Shown: positions 8,519 through 16,959, counted from the first letter of the stretch. The stretch is 29,339 bases of DNA from CBETVX01 sp965539935 (GCA_965539935.1 CBETVX010000038.1:1-29339), one strand, 5' to 3'. The notes: generated by a model from the sequence alone, not told the origin. Numbers and translations: made by a program.

Positions 8519-9814
8519 TTTATTAAAGGCATCTAATCTTATCTTTGCTATATCATTGACTTCATTCCAAAAACTATTAAATTCTTCTATAGCTTTCATC
8601 TGAACAAAGTGTCTACCTTCATTAATTTCTTCATAATTAATTTTAAGTAAGTTAACTATATCTCCATCTATTTCTCCCTCAGATACCATTCTATCCAATA
8701 CCTTTAATACCTGGTCTTTTTTCATTCCCTTTCTATAGGGCCTATCCTCCAGTATAGCTGTAGATATATCTGCCACAGCCATAATTCTAGCCCCTAGGGA
8801 AAGTTCGTCTGCCTTCTTACCAAAGGGATATCCTGTACCATTAAGTTTTTCGTGATGGAAGGCAGCCCACCTCTGAATATCCTCAAGTCCCTTTATTTTC
8901 CCTAAAATAGAATAGGTATGTAGGGCATGACTTCTCATTATTTCAAATTCTTCTTTAGTTAGTTTCCCTGGTTTTTCTAGTATATTATTTGATATTGATA
9001 ATTTTCCTATATCATGGAGTCTACCTGCTACAGATAACTTTTTAAGATTTATGGGTTCCATATTATAAAGCTTACCTAATTTAACTGCCACATAAGAAAC
9101 ACCTGTGGAATGGGTAGCAGTAAACCTACTTCTAAAATCAATTATTTTTTCAAATATTTTTGAAATACTCATAAGTTCATTAATATCTAGAAAAATATCT
9201 CCTAATATTCTTTTAAATAAAATTTCAGGTTCTCCATATAATAGGTCCAGCCAAAATGATTTTTTTTCAGAGACCTTCAAAAAACCATCTATAACCTCTG
9301 GAGCAAATTTTTTCCCTCTGCTATCTTCTATTTTATCTACTATGTATTTAATCTTTTCTGATGTTACTTTATTCCTGTCATTTAGCAAAACTGCCACCCT
9401 ATCGGCTAAGCTAATAATATAACTGATATATGGTATATCTCTACATATTTCATGAAAGATTTCCCTTTCATCCCATCTAAGATGATGAAATCTTATGGCA
9501 CTGGCTATACCATCAAAGGATTTATTAATCTTCATGAGACAGTATCCTACTTCTGCATGACTATGGGGATACTTCATATCAAATTCAAGAGCATCTAATC
9601 TAGCCTTTAAAGAAAGGGCCCCTACATCGTGAAAAAGTGCAGCCTGAATCAACTCCTTCACTTCTTCATCCTCTATATCTAACTCTAAAGCAATATTTAG
9701 TGCAATATATGCAACCATCCTATGGTGTCCCACAAGCTGATTACTTATTAGATCTAAACTTTCAGAAAAGGCTAAAACTAAATCACTAAGCAGAGCTCTC
9801 TCTTCTTTAATCAA
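8492..9814 (-). CDS. Double HD-domain protein, C-terminal HD-GYP
   Basis: 440 aa, apparently soluble. N-terminal HD-like domain: HHRMVAYIA, then LFHDVGALS (His62-Asp63) and IRFHHLRWDE, lacking the GYP signature. C-terminal HD-GYP domain: THSTGVSYVAVKLG, GRLHDIGKL (His267-Asp268), RSHALHTYSIL, and HHEKLNGTGYP (320-330). HD-GYP proteins hydrolyse cyclic di-GMP; the complete HHExxxGxGYP signature supports activity of the second domain, while the first looks degenerate. No receiver, PAS or membrane segment, so its input is unclear. Start: TTG at 9814 has GGGAG 9 nt upstream; the TTG at 9823 directly abuts that Shine-Dalgarno. Apparently monocistronic, convergent with the activase fusion. Confidence 0.88.
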   Translation of the reverse strand: MIKEERALLSDLVLAFSESLDLISNQLVGHHRMVAYIALNIALELDIEDEEVKELIQAALFHDVGALSLKARLDALEFDMKYPHSHAEVGYCLMKINKSFDGIASAIRFHHLRWDEREIFHEICRDIPYISYIISLADRVAVLLNDRNKVTSEKIKYIVDKIEDSRGKKFAPEVIDGFLKVSEKKSFWLDLLYGEPEILFKRILGDIFLDINELMSISKIFEKIIDFRSRFTATHSTGVSYVAVKLGKLYNMEPINLKKLSVAGRLHDIGKLSISNNILEKPGKLTKEEFEIMRSHALHTYSILGKIKGLEDIQRWAAFHHEKLNGTGYPFGKKADELSLGARIMAVADISTAILEDRPYRKGMKKDQVLKVLDRMVSEGEIDGDIVNLLKINYEEINEGRHFVQMKAIEEFNSFWNEVNDIAKIRLDAFNKKRFRPMSV

Positions 9815-10094
9815 TTTTTTCAACTCCCAAGAAAAATTAAATTCTCATACTAATTATAATATATATACCTATGTCAAATCTATAATAACATTTTTTATTA
9901 TTTAAACAAAAGGTTTCAATCCCCTTCTCTTAGACTCCTTGTGTATTTATATGTTTAAACTCACAAATTCTCCAGTCCTAAATGAAATATAACTATATCT
10001 AAAAATTTCTTTATTTTTAGTATCAAACAAGCCTCCTTTTTCATATCTTAATATTGAAGGTCAAATTTTTTTATATGATAAAAGGGGGATATAT

Positions 10095-10793
10095 ATGAGT
10101 AAGAAAGATAAATACATGGATAAAGAAGAATACTATAAAAATGAAGAACGTGAAGAAGCAATGGAAGAAAATTTTAATGGCGTAATGGGTGAAGAACAAA
10201 TGGGTATGTACCCTGGAATGGGTTATGGAATGGGACCTGGTGCTCAAATGGGAATGTGCCCCTACATCATGCAAAATCCAATGGTTCAAGGTGCCATGAT
10301 GAATCCTATGATGCAGCCTCAAATGATGGCTCCCAATATGGTAATGGGAGCAGAGGCTAATATGTATCCTGATATGGTGATGGGTGAAGATATGTATATG
10401 TATCCTAATATGGCAAATCCCATGGTATCTCCTCAAATGATGGACCCTAATATGGTAATGGGAGCAGAGGCCAATATGTATCCTGATATGGTGATGGGTG
10501 AAGATATGTATATGTATCCTAATATGACAAATCCCATGGTATCTCCTCAAATGATGGACCCTAACATGGTAATGGGAGCAGAGGCCAATATGTACCCTGG
10601 AATGGTAATGGGTACAGAAGCCAATATGTATCCAAATATGGTTATGGCAGAAGAAACATATGATAAAAAATATTTAGAGTACATGGCAAATATGTATATG
10701 TGCAGGGCTTATATGTATAAATCAGAAGCTTATAAATTAAAGGCTATGGCATGCACTAAAGCTGCCCAAGATACTAAAGATAATAAGAAGTAA
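10095..10793 (+). CDS. Methionine-rich tandem-repeat protein, possible spore coat protein
   Basis: 232 aa, exceptionally rich in Met, Pro, Tyr, Asn and Gly. A charged N-terminus (1-35, Lys/Glu-rich) is followed by a MxxYPGMGYGMGPG stretch, then a 38-residue repeat built on NMVMGAEANMYPDMVMG, EDMYMYPNM and NPMVSPQMMDP. A non-repetitive C-terminal helix (about 190-232) contains YLEYMANMYMCRAYMYKSEAYKLKA-like sequence. No signal peptide. Good RBS (AAAGGGGG) before ATG. Low-complexity proteins of this kind in spore formers are often coat or exosporium components, and a YhcN-type spore lipoprotein lies next door; Met-rich repeats could also bind Cu(I). CATATCTTA at 10042-10050 resembles a sigma-K/sigma-E -10 but lacks a well-placed -35. 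Function is inferred, not shown. Confidence 0.85.
   Translation: MSKKDKYMDKEEYYKNEEREEAMEENFNGVMGEEQMGMYPGMGYGMGPGAQMGMCPYIMQNPMVQGAMMNPMMQPQMMAPNMVMGAEANMYPDMVMGEDMYMYPNMANPMVSPQMMDPNMVMGAEANMYPDMVMGEDMYMYPNMTNPMVSPQMMDPNMVMGAEANMYPGMVMGTEANMYPNMVMAEETYDKKYLEYMANMYMCRAYMYKSEAYKLKAMACTKAAQDTKDNKK
10302..10600 (+). repeat. 114-bp in-frame tandem repeat
   Basis: Two near-identical 114-bp units (10341-10454 and 10455-10568), then a third partial unit from 10569; a degenerate partial copy precedes them (10302-10340). The word GTAATGGGAGCAGAGGC recurs at exactly 114-bp spacing. Units 1 and 2 differ at only a few bases, suggesting recent duplication or slippage. Confidence 0.95.
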
Positions 10794-10806
10794 TTATATT
10801 ATGTAT

Positions 10807-10841
10807 AGGCTTCCCCAAAGATGAAGGGAAGCCTTTATTTT
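10807..10841 (+). terminator. Terminator of the Met-rich gene
   Basis: Nine-bp stem AGGCTTCCC / GGGAAGCCT followed by TTATTTT. Confidence 0.85.
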
Positions 10842-10892
10842 GCTAATATCTAGCAGTTTTTATAGCAATCCATCTTCAAAACCTTTTTATTA

Positions 10893-11555
10893 TTATCTAA
10901 AAAGGTCCTCTATGTCATCTAAAAAGTTTTTTACAGGTTGCCCCATATTAATATCTTTTGCATAATTTTTAAGTTTTGAAATTCTGTCATCATCAGTTGT
11001 TACATATACCCTCTTAATACTTGGATCCACGCTTTTACATTTACTTGCTATTTGAGTTCTTAATGCCGCTACATTTTCAATGTTTTCTCCATCTGCAGAA
11101 TCTACTCCAACATAACAAGTATCTCCGTTTTTAACAACTGTACAATCATCAACCTCTGGTAATGTTTCACAAGCTTGTTCTATTTCAGCATTATTATTGA
11201 CTCCATTATATCTATCCATGGTTATATTTCTTCCACCATACATATTTCCAAGATATCCATTATAAGTGTCGTCCCCAAAGAATCCATATAATCTATCTGG
11301 ATCGGTGGTAGTATATGGTCCTTGATTATTATATCCTGTGTTATATCCATTATCTCCATATTCGTTACCATATCTTGTTATATCCCTCGTATTTCCAAAG
11401 CCATAGTTCCCATTTTCAGATATGTCATATCTTGTTCCATAATTTGTTGTGTCAGGATCTGGTCTTTCCTGTGGAGTACAGGCCATAATAACTAGAGCAC
11501 CCATAATACAAATAGATAATGCTAGTGAAAGCATCTTTTTATTTTTTATACTCAA
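10893..11555 (-). CDS. YhcN/YlaJ-family sporulation lipoprotein
   Basis: 220 aa. N-terminal lipoprotein signal peptide ending VIMAC (Cys26), then a low-complexity Tyr/Asn/Gly linker (about 35-110, NTGYNNQGPY-like). The C-terminal domain (about 120-220) has CETLPEVDDCTVVKNGDTCY and RVYVTTDDDRISKLKNYAKD, the pattern of the Spore_YhcN_YlaJ family. Relatives are forespore or spore-membrane lipoproteins involved in germination or the inner spore membrane. Start is TTG 11555 with GGAAGGAG 7 nt upstream. Three cysteines in the C-terminal domain are more than usual in the family. Transcribed toward the Met-rich gene, separated by its terminator. I could not identify a convincing sigma-F or sigma-G promoter upstream. 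Confidence 0.85.
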   Translation of the reverse strand: MSIKNKKMLSLALSICIMGALVIMACTPQERPDPDTTNYGTRYDISENGNYGFGNTRDITRYGNEYGDNGYNTGYNNQGPYTTTDPDRLYGFFGDDTYNGYLGNMYGGRNITMDRYNGVNNNAEIEQACETLPEVDDCTVVKNGDTCYVGVDSADGENIENVAALRTQIASKCKSVDPSIKRVYVTTDDDRISKLKNYAKDINMGQPVKNFLDDIEDLFR

Positions 11556-11740
11556 GTTTATTCTCCTTCCTTTATTAAATCAGATTTATTGCCTTTAAAT
11601 TGCAATATGCTATTCTGATTCATAATTATTTTTTGTTATTTTCATTTAAATATCTGTTGTACTTTTTTGTATTCTTTCAATTTTTTTGAAAAATTTTTTT
11701 ATTTTTATGCTATTCAACTTCCTAAAACAAAATAAAGCAT

Positions 11741-11789
11741 AAAAAAGGATTAGGTGTTTTTCTTAAGAAAAACCACCTAATCCTTTTTT
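11741..11789. terminator. Long bidirectional terminator after mgsA
   Basis: AAAAAAGGATTAGGTG pairs with CACCTAATCCTTTTTT, continued by TTTTTC / GAAAAA across one bulged C, with a TTAA loop. Ends the mgsA operon on the minus strand. Confidence 0.9.
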
Positions 11790-11798
11790 GAAATATTT

Positions 11799-12206
11799 TT
11801 AATAACTCCTTTGTATCTCTCTCCAGTTAGTACCATCATGTTCACTATCCATTGCCTTAAGTAAAAACTCTGCTGAAGTTATATTTGTTGCTAAAGGTAC
11901 ACTATGTACATCGCATATTCTAAGTAATGCAAGTACATCTGGCTCGTGGGGCTGAGCCGTAAGGGGATCCCTTAAAAATATAACTAAATCTATTTTTTCA
12001 CAGGCTACTTTTGATCCTATCTGTTGATCTCCTCCCAATGGCCCAGAAAGATATCTTTTTACATCAAGTCCAGTTGCCTCACTGACCCTTTTCCCTGTAG
12101 TTCCTGTGGCACAGATTTCATGTTTTTTTAATATATCTTTAAATTTTAATGCAAAATTAATCATCTGCTCCTTCTTTTTATCATGGGCAATTAATGCTAT
12201 ATTCAT
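11799..12206 (-). CDS. mgsA: Methylglyoxal synthase
   Basis: 135 aa, close to full family length. Converts dihydroxyacetone phosphate to methylglyoxal plus phosphate, a glycolytic bypass used when phosphate is limiting or sugar phosphates accumulate. Motifs: ALIAHDKKK at the N-terminus, ATGTTGK (phosphate binding), SGPLGGDQQIG with the catalytic Asp, and the C-terminal LRICDVHSVPLATN. ATG start with GGAGG 8 nt upstream. It begins 14 nt after the stop of the DNA glycosylase gene, so the two are almost certainly cotranscribed. No glyoxalase is visible nearby. Confidence 0.96.
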   Translation of the reverse strand: MNIALIAHDKKKEQMINFALKFKDILKKHEICATGTTGKRVSEATGLDVKRYLSGPLGGDQQIGSKVACEKIDLVIFLRDPLTAQPHEPDVLALLRICDVHSVPLATNITSAEFLLKAMDSEHDGTNWREIQRSY

Positions 12207-12220
12207 AAGTATTTCCTCCT

Positions 12221-12826
12221 TTATTTTGATACATATTTATTTCCTTTAATATAAAATCGCCACTCAAAATCCTTAGCTTCCTGGGCATAATCTATATTAA
12301 TTCTCTTTCCTTTAGCTATCTCAAAGGAATCAAATCCATCATCAAGTAAAAATAGCCCTTCACCAGTTAAATCCTCTTTGTTTTCTTCCCTAGTTATATT
12401 TAGTGCCATACATAACTTTCCTGGCCCATTGGTTAAGTTATTTAATTGCCTCTTGTTAAGTTCATTTAATGTTTTTTTATACCTATTCACTGCCATCTCT
12501 TCAATACCCTTAAGGGGCTCAAGGGCTCTTATAAGGACCGCAGCTCCCACTCCTTCACTTTCAGTTACTATATTCATACAACAATACATTCCATAAATAA
12601 GATATACATATGCATGTCCTGGCTGTCCAAACATTACCTCTGTTCTTTTTGTTATTTTTTTATAGCAGTGACAGGCCTTATCTATGGCTCCTATATAACC
12701 TTCAGTTTCTACTATTCTTCCACTGATTTCCTTACCATCTACCCTATGTACGATTATCTTTCCCAGAAGGTCCCTTGCAACATCTAAGGTACTTCTATTA
12801 TAAAAGCTACGACTCAGCTTTTTCAA
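12221..12826 (-). CDS. 3-methyladenine DNA glycosylase (AAG/MPG family)
   Basis: 201 aa monofunctional glycosylase of the Mpg/AAG family, which removes alkylated and deaminated purines to start base excision repair. Motifs: ARDLLGKIIVH, GRIVETEGYIG with the catalytic Glu, HCYKKITKRTEVMFGQPGHAYVYLIYGMYCCMN-like core, and LTNGPGKLCMALNIT. Start is TTG 12826, giving (M)KKLSRSFYNRS. Middle gene of a three-gene unit, 24 nt behind a lipoprotein and 14 nt before mgsA. Pairing with mgsA is suggestive because methylglyoxal damages DNA, but it forms guanine adducts that are not classical substrates of this family, so the link may be only positional. Confidence 0.94.
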   Translation of the reverse strand: MKKLSRSFYNRSTLDVARDLLGKIIVHRVDGKEISGRIVETEGYIGAIDKACHCYKKITKRTEVMFGQPGHAYVYLIYGMYCCMNIVTESEGVGAAVLIRALEPLKGIEEMAVNRYKKTLNELNKRQLNNLTNGPGKLCMALNITREENKEDLTGEGLFLLDDGFDSFEIAKGKRINIDYAQEAKDFEWRFYIKGNKYVSK

Positions 12827-12850
12827 TCCTTACATTCCTTTCTTACTATT

Positions 12851-13342
12851 TTACTTTATATTTGCAACCATGCTAGTTATTTTAGCTTCTTCTTTCTCAG
12901 TAAAGGGCTTAGTCTTTAGTGCTAGAAAGGCCACTAATTTATCATTTATTCTGGTCTTGAAATAAAGCATATGGGCATTTGTTGAGTGGTCCTCTAATGC
13001 TGCACTATAGATGTCATTATAGCCTTCTACTTTTAACACCTTAAATCTTTCCACATGGAAATAATCGTCCATTTCTAGTTCTTCCTTAAATGTTTTTTCA
13101 TCTAATACTGTCTCCTTATCTACTATTTCATTTATAGTAAACATATCTCCATTATCATTTTTATAGGAAACATAATAAAATCCATCTAGTTTTTCCTCAT
13201 TTTCCTTTTCATATGTACTTGGTATTTCTATACTCCATTCATTATCTACACTTTTATATATAAACACATCCTCTGATTTAGAACATCCAGAAAATGTTAA
13301 TAAAAGTGCTAAGATCATTATCCCCAATAATATTTTTTTCAA
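12851..13342 (-). CDS. Small lipoprotein of unknown function
   Basis: 163 aa. Signal peptide with lipobox LTFSGC (Cys20), then about 140 residues of predicted alpha/beta sequence: SVDNEWSIEIPSTYEKEN, TINEIVDKETVLDEKTFKEE, and a C-terminal FLALKTKPFTEKEEAKITSMV. The last part resembles a PsbP-like fold seen in Firmicute lipoproteins, but I would not assign it. Start is TTG 13342 with AAGGGGG 8 nt upstream. First gene of the unit with the DNA glycosylase and mgsA. Exported and membrane-anchored by inference. Confidence 0.82.
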   Translation of the reverse strand: MKKILLGIMILALLLTFSGCSKSEDVFIYKSVDNEWSIEIPSTYEKENEEKLDGFYYVSYKNDNGDMFTINEIVDKETVLDEKTFKEELEMDDYFHVERFKVLKVEGYNDIYSAALEDHSTNAHMLYFKTRINDKLVAFLALKTKPFTEKEEAKITSMVANIK

Positions 13343-13539
13343 TTTTTTATCCCCCTTATACTTCCCTCTTTTTCATTATATTAATTATACATTATTTGAA
13401 TATTATTTAATATTGAAATGTTTAATTTTTTGTAAATATTTTCTATAAATCCAATAAAACTAATAATATGTTTGCTATATCTTTTATATATTGGGGTACT
13501 AATATAGTTAAGATATGTTTTTTGGGAGGTGTAATTTTT

Positions 13540-15255
13540 ATGGATAATATTACCATTATGATTGGTGGTATTCAAGGGGAAGGAATAGTTAGTACAGGAA
13601 ATATAATCATCAAATGTCTTTCACGGCTTGGGTACTTCACCTATGGCTTCAGAAACTTTTCCTCAAGAATTAAGGGTGGCCATACAAACTATGTTATAGA
13701 AATAAGCACTAATAAGGTTTTAGCCTGTAGTGATGAAATAGACATACTTTTAGCTTCTGATTTAGAAACAATTAAGATAAATATAGATAGTTTAAAATCC
13801 AAGGGCCTCTTAATATATGATTCAATCCTCCAGCCAAGGGAGTATATTACAAGTAAAAATATACATACATTATCCTTTCCCTTTACAGATATAGCCAAAG
13901 CCCATGGAACCTATATTATGAAAAATACAGCTATGATTGGACTTTTAGGTAAACTTTTTAACCTATCCTTTGAAAGTTTAGAAAATATTATAAAAGAAAA
14001 CTTTAATAATAAAAAATCAGATATAATATCTAAAAATATTGATGTACTAAGATATAGTTATGATTATAATATTGATTCATCTAATTTATCTAATGCCTAT
14101 AAATTAAAAAGTGTACCTAAATATCAGAGGGCTTCTATGCTTGGAAATGAAGGAATAGCATTGGGAGCTTTGATGGCAGGATGTAGATTTATGCCAGTAT
14201 ATCCAATTACTCCAGCTTCAGAAATAATGGAGTATCTATCTAAAAAACTTCCCAAATACGGTGGTATAGTAATACAAACGGAGGATGAGATATCAGCCAT
14301 AACCATGGCTATAGGTGGTGGCTATTCAGGGGCCCGTAGCATGACTGCCACTTCTGGTCCTGGCATATCCCTAATGATGGAGGGAATAGGTCTGGCTGGT
14401 ATGGCTGAAATACCAGTAGTTATAGTTGATTCCCAAAGGGTAGGCCCTAGTACAGGACTTCCTACCAAGCATGAACAAAGTGATATTAATGGCCTATATT
14501 ATGCTGGACATGGTGAATTTCCAATGATTATTTTAACTCCCTATTCGGTAGAGCAGTGCTTTTACTCAGCTATAGATGCCTTTAACCTAGCTGAAAAATA
14601 CCAATGCCCTGTGGTAATTCTAAGTGATCTTACCCTTGGACTATCCCGTCAAACAATAGAAGATTTTAAAAAAGATAAAATAATAATAAATAGAGGTAAA
14701 ATATCTTCCAATGACTCAACAAACACAGATTCTAGCTTTAATAGATTTGAGTTTACTGAGGACAATATTTCCCCAAGAAGTTTACCTGGCTTTCCTAATG
14801 GAATTCATAAGGTAACTGGCTTAGAACATTCATTAATTGGAACGCCAAATAACGATCCTAAAAATCGTAAAAAAATGATGGATAAAAGATTAAATAAAAT
14901 TAGACCCTTGGAGGCTCAAAACAACATAGATTTATTTGGTAGTCAAGACAATGATTTATTAATTCTATCTATAGGATCTAATTATGGAATTATAAAAAAA
15001 GCAGTGGAAGACTTTGATTTGCCTGCAGACTATGGTATGATACGGATTTTAAAACCACTACCTAAAAAACAATTAAATTATCTTCTAGATAAGTATTCTA
15101 AGGTCTTAGTGGTGGAAAATAATGCCACTGGACAAATAGCTTCTATTATAAAAAGTGAACTGGGATATCACCATAAATTACATAGTCTTTTAAAATATAA
15201 CGGAAATCCTTTTAAATTAAATGAGGTAAAATCAAAGGTAGAGGAGTTGATATAA
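13540..15255 (+). CDS. korA: 2-oxoacid:ferredoxin oxidoreductase, fused gamma/alpha subunit
   Basis: 571 aa. N-terminal gamma domain (about 1-185: IMIGGIQGEGIVSTGNII, RNFSSRIKGGHTNYVIEIS), then alpha (pyrimidine-binding) domain (about 195-571: LGNEGIALGALMAGC, YPITPASEIME, QTEDEISAITMAIGGGYSGA, TATSGPGISLMMEG, and a C-terminal ILKPLPKKQL). With the beta subunit it oxidatively decarboxylates a 2-oxoacid to acyl-CoA, reducing ferredoxin; the fused gamma-alpha layout fits 2-oxoglutarate-type KorA. Start at ATG 13540 because GGGAGG lies 10 nt upstream; the upstream ATG at 13468 has no RBS and sits in leader sequence. One nt separates it from korB. Substrate inferred from family resemblance. Confidence 0.92.
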   Translation: MDNITIMIGGIQGEGIVSTGNIIIKCLSRLGYFTYGFRNFSSRIKGGHTNYVIEISTNKVLACSDEIDILLASDLETIKINIDSLKSKGLLIYDSILQPREYITSKNIHTLSFPFTDIAKAHGTYIMKNTAMIGLLGKLFNLSFESLENIIKENFNNKKSDIISKNIDVLRYSYDYNIDSSNLSNAYKLKSVPKYQRASMLGNEGIALGALMAGCRFMPVYPITPASEIMEYLSKKLPKYGGIVIQTEDEISAITMAIGGGYSGARSMTATSGPGISLMMEGIGLAGMAEIPVVIVDSQRVGPSTGLPTKHEQSDINGLYYAGHGEFPMIILTPYSVEQCFYSAIDAFNLAEKYQCPVVILSDLTLGLSRQTIEDFKKDKIIINRGKISSNDSTNTDSSFNRFEFTEDNISPRSLPGFPNGIHKVTGLEHSLIGTPNNDPKNRKKMMDKRLNKIRPLEAQNNIDLFGSQDNDLLILSIGSNYGIIKKAVEDFDLPADYGMIRILKPLPKKQLNYLLDKYSKVLVVENNATGQIASIIKSELGYHHKLHSLLKYNGNPFKLNEVKSKVEELI

Positions 15256-15256
15256 A

Positions 15257-16117
15257 ATGACCCTAATAGATAAATATAGCAATGATATAACTCCCACTTG
15301 GTGTCCTGGCTGTGGTGACTTTTCAGTACTTCGTTCAGTAAAGGCTGCCATGGCTAGACTAAATATTGAAAATCATAATTTAGCCCTTGTATCTGGCATT
15401 GGCTGTTCAGGAAGAATATCAGGGTATCTACATGCCTATGGTTTCCATGGGATACATGGTAGAGCCCTTCCAATAGCCCAAGGTATTAAACTAGTTAATC
15501 CACAGCTTACAGTTCTAGCTATGGGTGGTGATGGAGATGGTTTTGCCATAGGAACTAATCATACTATCCATGCCATGAAGAGAAATATAGATATAACCTA
15601 CATAGTAATGAATAACCGAATATATGGACTAACTAAGGGACACACTTCTCCCCTTAGTCAAAAAGATTTTATAACTAAGAGTACGCCCTATGGTCACGTT
15701 GAAGAACCCTTAAAACCTGGTCTTCTAGCATTAGGTGCAGGTGCTAGATTCATTGCCCAGGGCTTTTCAGCCTATCAAGAACAACTTGTAGATATAATCA
15801 TAAGGGCCATAAAATTTAAAGGTTTCTCATTTATAAATGTATTCAGCCCCTGCGTCACCTTTAATAAGATAAATACCTATCAATGGTTTAGGGAAAATCT
15901 AGTCAATCTTGATGATGAAAAGGATTATAATAAAGGTAACTTTCAATTAGCCATGGATAAATATATAAAAACTAATGGCCTCTTTACTGGTGTCCTTTAT
16001 GAAAATGATGATATTGATTATCATGAGAAAATAAATTTTGTAAATAAAACTACTATTGCCCACCAGGACTTGAATATAAAAAATGATTTTCATGAAATTC
16101 TCGAAGAGTTTATTTAA
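15257..16117 (+). CDS. korB: 2-oxoacid:ferredoxin oxidoreductase, beta subunit (TPP-binding)
   Basis: 286 aa. Carries thiamine pyrophosphate and the [4Fe-4S] cluster of the two-subunit enzyme. Visible: WCPGCGDF (Cys16, Cys19), SGIGCSGRI (Cys50) and FSPCVTF (Cys199), the four expected cluster ligands; the TPP/Mg motif MGGDGDGFAIGTNH and NNRIYGLTKGH. Translation is tightly coupled to korA (1-nt gap; GAGGAG inside the end of korA). No separate ferredoxin-like delta subunit accompanies the pair, as is normal for this two-subunit class. No clear terminator follows before the plsC leader. Confidence 0.94.
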   Translation: MTLIDKYSNDITPTWCPGCGDFSVLRSVKAAMARLNIENHNLALVSGIGCSGRISGYLHAYGFHGIHGRALPIAQGIKLVNPQLTVLAMGGDGDGFAIGTNHTIHAMKRNIDITYIVMNNRIYGLTKGHTSPLSQKDFITKSTPYGHVEEPLKPGLLALGAGARFIAQGFSAYQEQLVDIIIRAIKFKGFSFINVFSPCVTFNKINTYQWFRENLVNLDDEKDYNKGNFQLAMDKYIKTNGLFTGVLYENDDIDYHEKINFVNKTTIAHQDLNIKNDFHEILEEFI

Positions 16118-16185
16118 GAAACACTTTGGACATAAAACCTTTACTTTTTTTTAGTCCTTCATGTAATATTTATAAGTAATGGTGT

Positions 16186-16191
16186 TATAAT
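16186..16191 (+). promoter_or_regulatory. Possible -10 box upstream of plsC
   Basis: A perfect TATAAT, but the -35 region 17 nt upstream (GTAATA) is poor. Confidence 0.35.
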
Positions 16192-16210
16192 TAATATATA
16201 TCTGTTTGTA

Positions 16211-16248
16211 GAGAGGAGGGGCTGGTCTTTAGGCCAGCTTTTATTATG
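16211..16248 (+). promoter_or_regulatory. Hairpin between Shine-Dalgarno and start codon of plsC
   Basis: GAGAGGAGGGG is followed by a 7-bp hairpin (GCTGGTC, loop TTTA, GGCCAGC; 16221-16238), then TTTTATTATG with the ATG at 16246. The Shine-Dalgarno is about 26 nt from the ATG unless the hairpin is folded. The hairpin plus T-run also looks like an intrinsic terminator. No alternative RBS is visible. Confidence 0.6.
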
Positions 16249-16959
16249 AAAATACTTATGAATATGATTGCACAAATATCTAACTTTATTCCTAAAAATA
16301 CAAGGATCAAATTTACTCAAAGGCTAATAAACATGACTTTAGATAGATATGCCAATATTGAAATAGTAGGCAAGGAAATAATTGATGCTAGAAAAGGTCT
16401 TCCAACAATCTATATTGGAAATCATCTAAGCAATATAGATGGTGTGATTTTAAATAGATATCTAAGGAATAATGACGTATCTTTTATGGCCGGAGTCAAA
16501 TTAAGCAAAAATAAAATAACTAATTTAGTTCTTGAAACTGTAAATACTATTCCCATTACTCCCAATACAGCTGATAAAAGGGCTATAAAAAGGGCAGTAA
16601 ATAAACTTAAATCTGGAGGTTCTATATTTATTTTTCCTGAGGGTACTAGAAGTAGAAGTGCTTCCCTTATAAAGGCTAAGAAAGGATTTATACTTTTAGC
16701 AAAGATGGCTAAGTGTCAACTTGTTCCAGTAGCCCTAGAGGGAACTGAAAAATTACTTCCAATAAATGATGAAAATATGGGGAAAGAAAAATTTCATCAC
16801 GCAGATGTTAAGTTAACCTTTGGAAAACCCTTCACACTACCTGAAAAAACAGAGTATAATAAAGAAAATTGGACAGAATATGCTACTAAGTATTCTATGA
16901 ATAAAATAGCTGAACTTTTAAGCCCAAGGTATCAAGGGGTGTATAAAGTGGAAAAGTAA
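16246..16959 (+). CDS. 1-acyl-sn-glycerol-3-phosphate acyltransferase-like protein
   Basis: 237 aa PlsC-family acyltransferase, a membrane-associated enzyme that acylates lysophosphatidic acid to phosphatidic acid. Motif I NHLSNID (His60, Asp65; the HX4D catalytic pair), motif III FPEGTRSRS (130-138), and LVPVALEGTEKLLP (motif IV). The N-terminus (MNMIAQISNFIPKNTRIKF) is amphipathic rather than clearly membrane-spanning. The ribosome-binding region is unusual: the only strong Shine-Dalgarno is separated from ATG 16246 by a stable hairpin. Its TAA lies in a palindrome shared with the convergent 61-aa gene. Substrate is inferred from family. Confidence 0.88.
   Translation: MKILMNMIAQISNFIPKNTRIKFTQRLINMTLDRYANIEIVGKEIIDARKGLPTIYIGNHLSNIDGVILNRYLRNNDVSFMAGVKLSKNKITNLVLETVNTIPITPNTADKRAIKRAVNKLKSGGSIFIFPEGTRSRSASLIKAKKGFILLAKMAKCQLVPVALEGTEKLLPINDENMGKEKFHHADVKLTFGKPFTLPEKTEYNKENWTEYATKYSMNKIAELLSPRYQGVYKVEK

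Noticed and set aside
10071..10550. Minus-strand His/Ile-rich frame opposite the Met-rich gene
   Set aside because: It is the mirror of CAT/ATG-rich repeat DNA, has no RBS and reads low-complexity sequence.
10302..10600. CRISPR-like array
   Set aside because: The repeats are directly adjacent 114-bp in-frame coding units without spacers.
11556..11740. Sigma-F/sigma-G promoter for the YhcN-like gene
   Set aside because: Partial matches exist (GCATA, GGCAATAAAT on the minus strand) but the spacing is about 12 nt, too short for these consensuses.
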